Below are positions 13,994 to 14,286 of a stretch of DNA of 14,286 nucleotides, in pieces (positions within the stretch are counted from its first letter, which is position 1; each line of letters starts with the position of its first letter). The notes under the pieces are model-generated. The model saw nothing but the letters and a program-made list of their open reading frames with translations, did no database searches and was not told the DNA's origin. The DNA is taken from assembly GCA_015494165.1 (NCBI GenBank), contig WGBS01000125.1:1-14286 (forward strand), written 5' to 3'. Position numbers and translations under genes: made by a program. The DNA is from Gammaproteobacteria bacterium (GTDB lineage: Bacteria; Pseudomonadota; Gammaproteobacteria; S144-34).

Positions 13994-14286
13994 TTTCCCG
14001 GCCTCCTTCCGGCACGCCGAGCCACCGGCGCCAGTCCTCGAACAGCGCGGGATCCAGGGCCGCCACGGCCGAGCGCCCCTCGAGCGTCGGACGGAAGACG
14101 GGCTCGCCCTCGAGCGTGCAGGAGCGGCCGCCGGCCTCGACCAGGATCAGGCTGCCGGCGGCGAAGTCCCAGATGCGCTGGCGCCCGTGGACGTAGACGT
14201 GCCCGCGTCCGGCCGCGATCCAGCACCAGTCGAGGGCCACGGAGCCGAAGCTGCGCTGCGAGGCGTAGGGCCGCTCGGCCGCAAGC
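13986..14286 (-). CDS. Inositol monophosphatase family protein, C-terminal part
   Basis: The reading enters from the right edge, so the N-terminal part is missing. About 100 residues remain. They contain G-S-V-A-L-D-W-C-W-I-A-A-G-R, the family's G-S-x-A-L...A-x-G-R region, and I-W-D-F-A-A-G-S-L-I-L, whose Asp is a metal ligand in the second signature (W-D-x-A-A-G), followed by V-E-A-G-G. Members remove phosphate from inositol phosphates, 3'-phosphoadenosine phosphates (CysQ) or fructose bisphosphate with Mg2+. The C-terminal half alone does not decide which. The frame is open to base 14285 with no in-frame stop. Translational coupling to the peptidase suggests a shared transcript. Confidence 0.9.
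   Translation of the reverse strand, partial: LAAERPYASQRSFGSVALDWCWIAAGRGHVYVHGRQRIWDFAAGSLILVEAGGRSCTLEGEPVFRPTLEGRSAVAALDPALFEDWRRWLGVPEGGRESG

Noticed and set aside
1..14286. CRISPR arrays, tRNA or rRNA genes, IS elements or phage genes
   Set aside because: No regularly spaced repeats, no cloverleaf or rRNA signatures and no transposase or integrase motifs were seen in any frame.

Overview
The window is very G+C-rich DNA (roughly three quarters G+C by eye), tightly packed, with many GTG starts and 4-8 nt start/stop overlaps. Gene content and order (leuS-lptE-holA-proA-nadD-rsfS-rlmH-maf, with a divergent YbeL-like zinc-ribbon gene beside leuS) point to a Gammaproteobacterium. The G+C content and the LptE, PhoP/PhoQ-type and ScsD-type genes suggest a Chromatiales/Ectothiorhodospiraceae-like lineage; that placement is inference.

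Layout. Positions 1-271 are a perfect hairpin-like inverted repeat (two 128-bp arms, 15-nt loop) inside maf. It is most likely a fold-back or assembly artefact at a contig end, so maf is not readable beyond about residue 83 on the minus strand. From 392 to 7388 the minus strand carries a housekeeping operon transcribed leuS > lptE > holA > proA > nadD > rsfS > rlmH > maf: leucyl-tRNA synthetase, LPS-assembly lipoprotein, DNA polymerase III delta, proline synthesis, NAD synthesis, ribosome silencing, 23S rRNA methylation and a nucleotide-hydrolase-type Maf protein. The only sizeable break in it is a 130-bp repeat-rich spacer between proA and nadD. A 189-bp divergent region separates leuS from a plus-strand zinc-ribbon protein at 7578-8102.

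From 8179 to 11140 the minus strand carries a four-gene envelope-signalling module: glycine-zipper outer-membrane-type protein > small secreted PepSY protein > PhoP-like regulator > PhoQ-like sensor kinase. Its upstream region holds a direct repeat, GTTCAG-N5-GTTCAG, placed about one helical turn before a -10-like hexamer, with no recognisable -35. This is the architecture of an OmpR/PhoP-class activated promoter, so the module probably autoregulates. The sensor lacks the acidic cluster of enteric PhoQ. This is the most interesting regulatory system in the window.

From 11259 to the right edge, all on the minus strand, are an HDOD-domain protein (with a possible but off-spaced FliA-type promoter) and a translationally coupled trio: an inositol-monophosphatase family enzyme (cut by the window edge) > M42-like metallopeptidase > ScsD/TlpA-like membrane-anchored thiol-disulfide protein. 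No rRNA, tRNA, CRISPR array or insertion sequence was seen. The long antisense open frames are by-products of high G+C.
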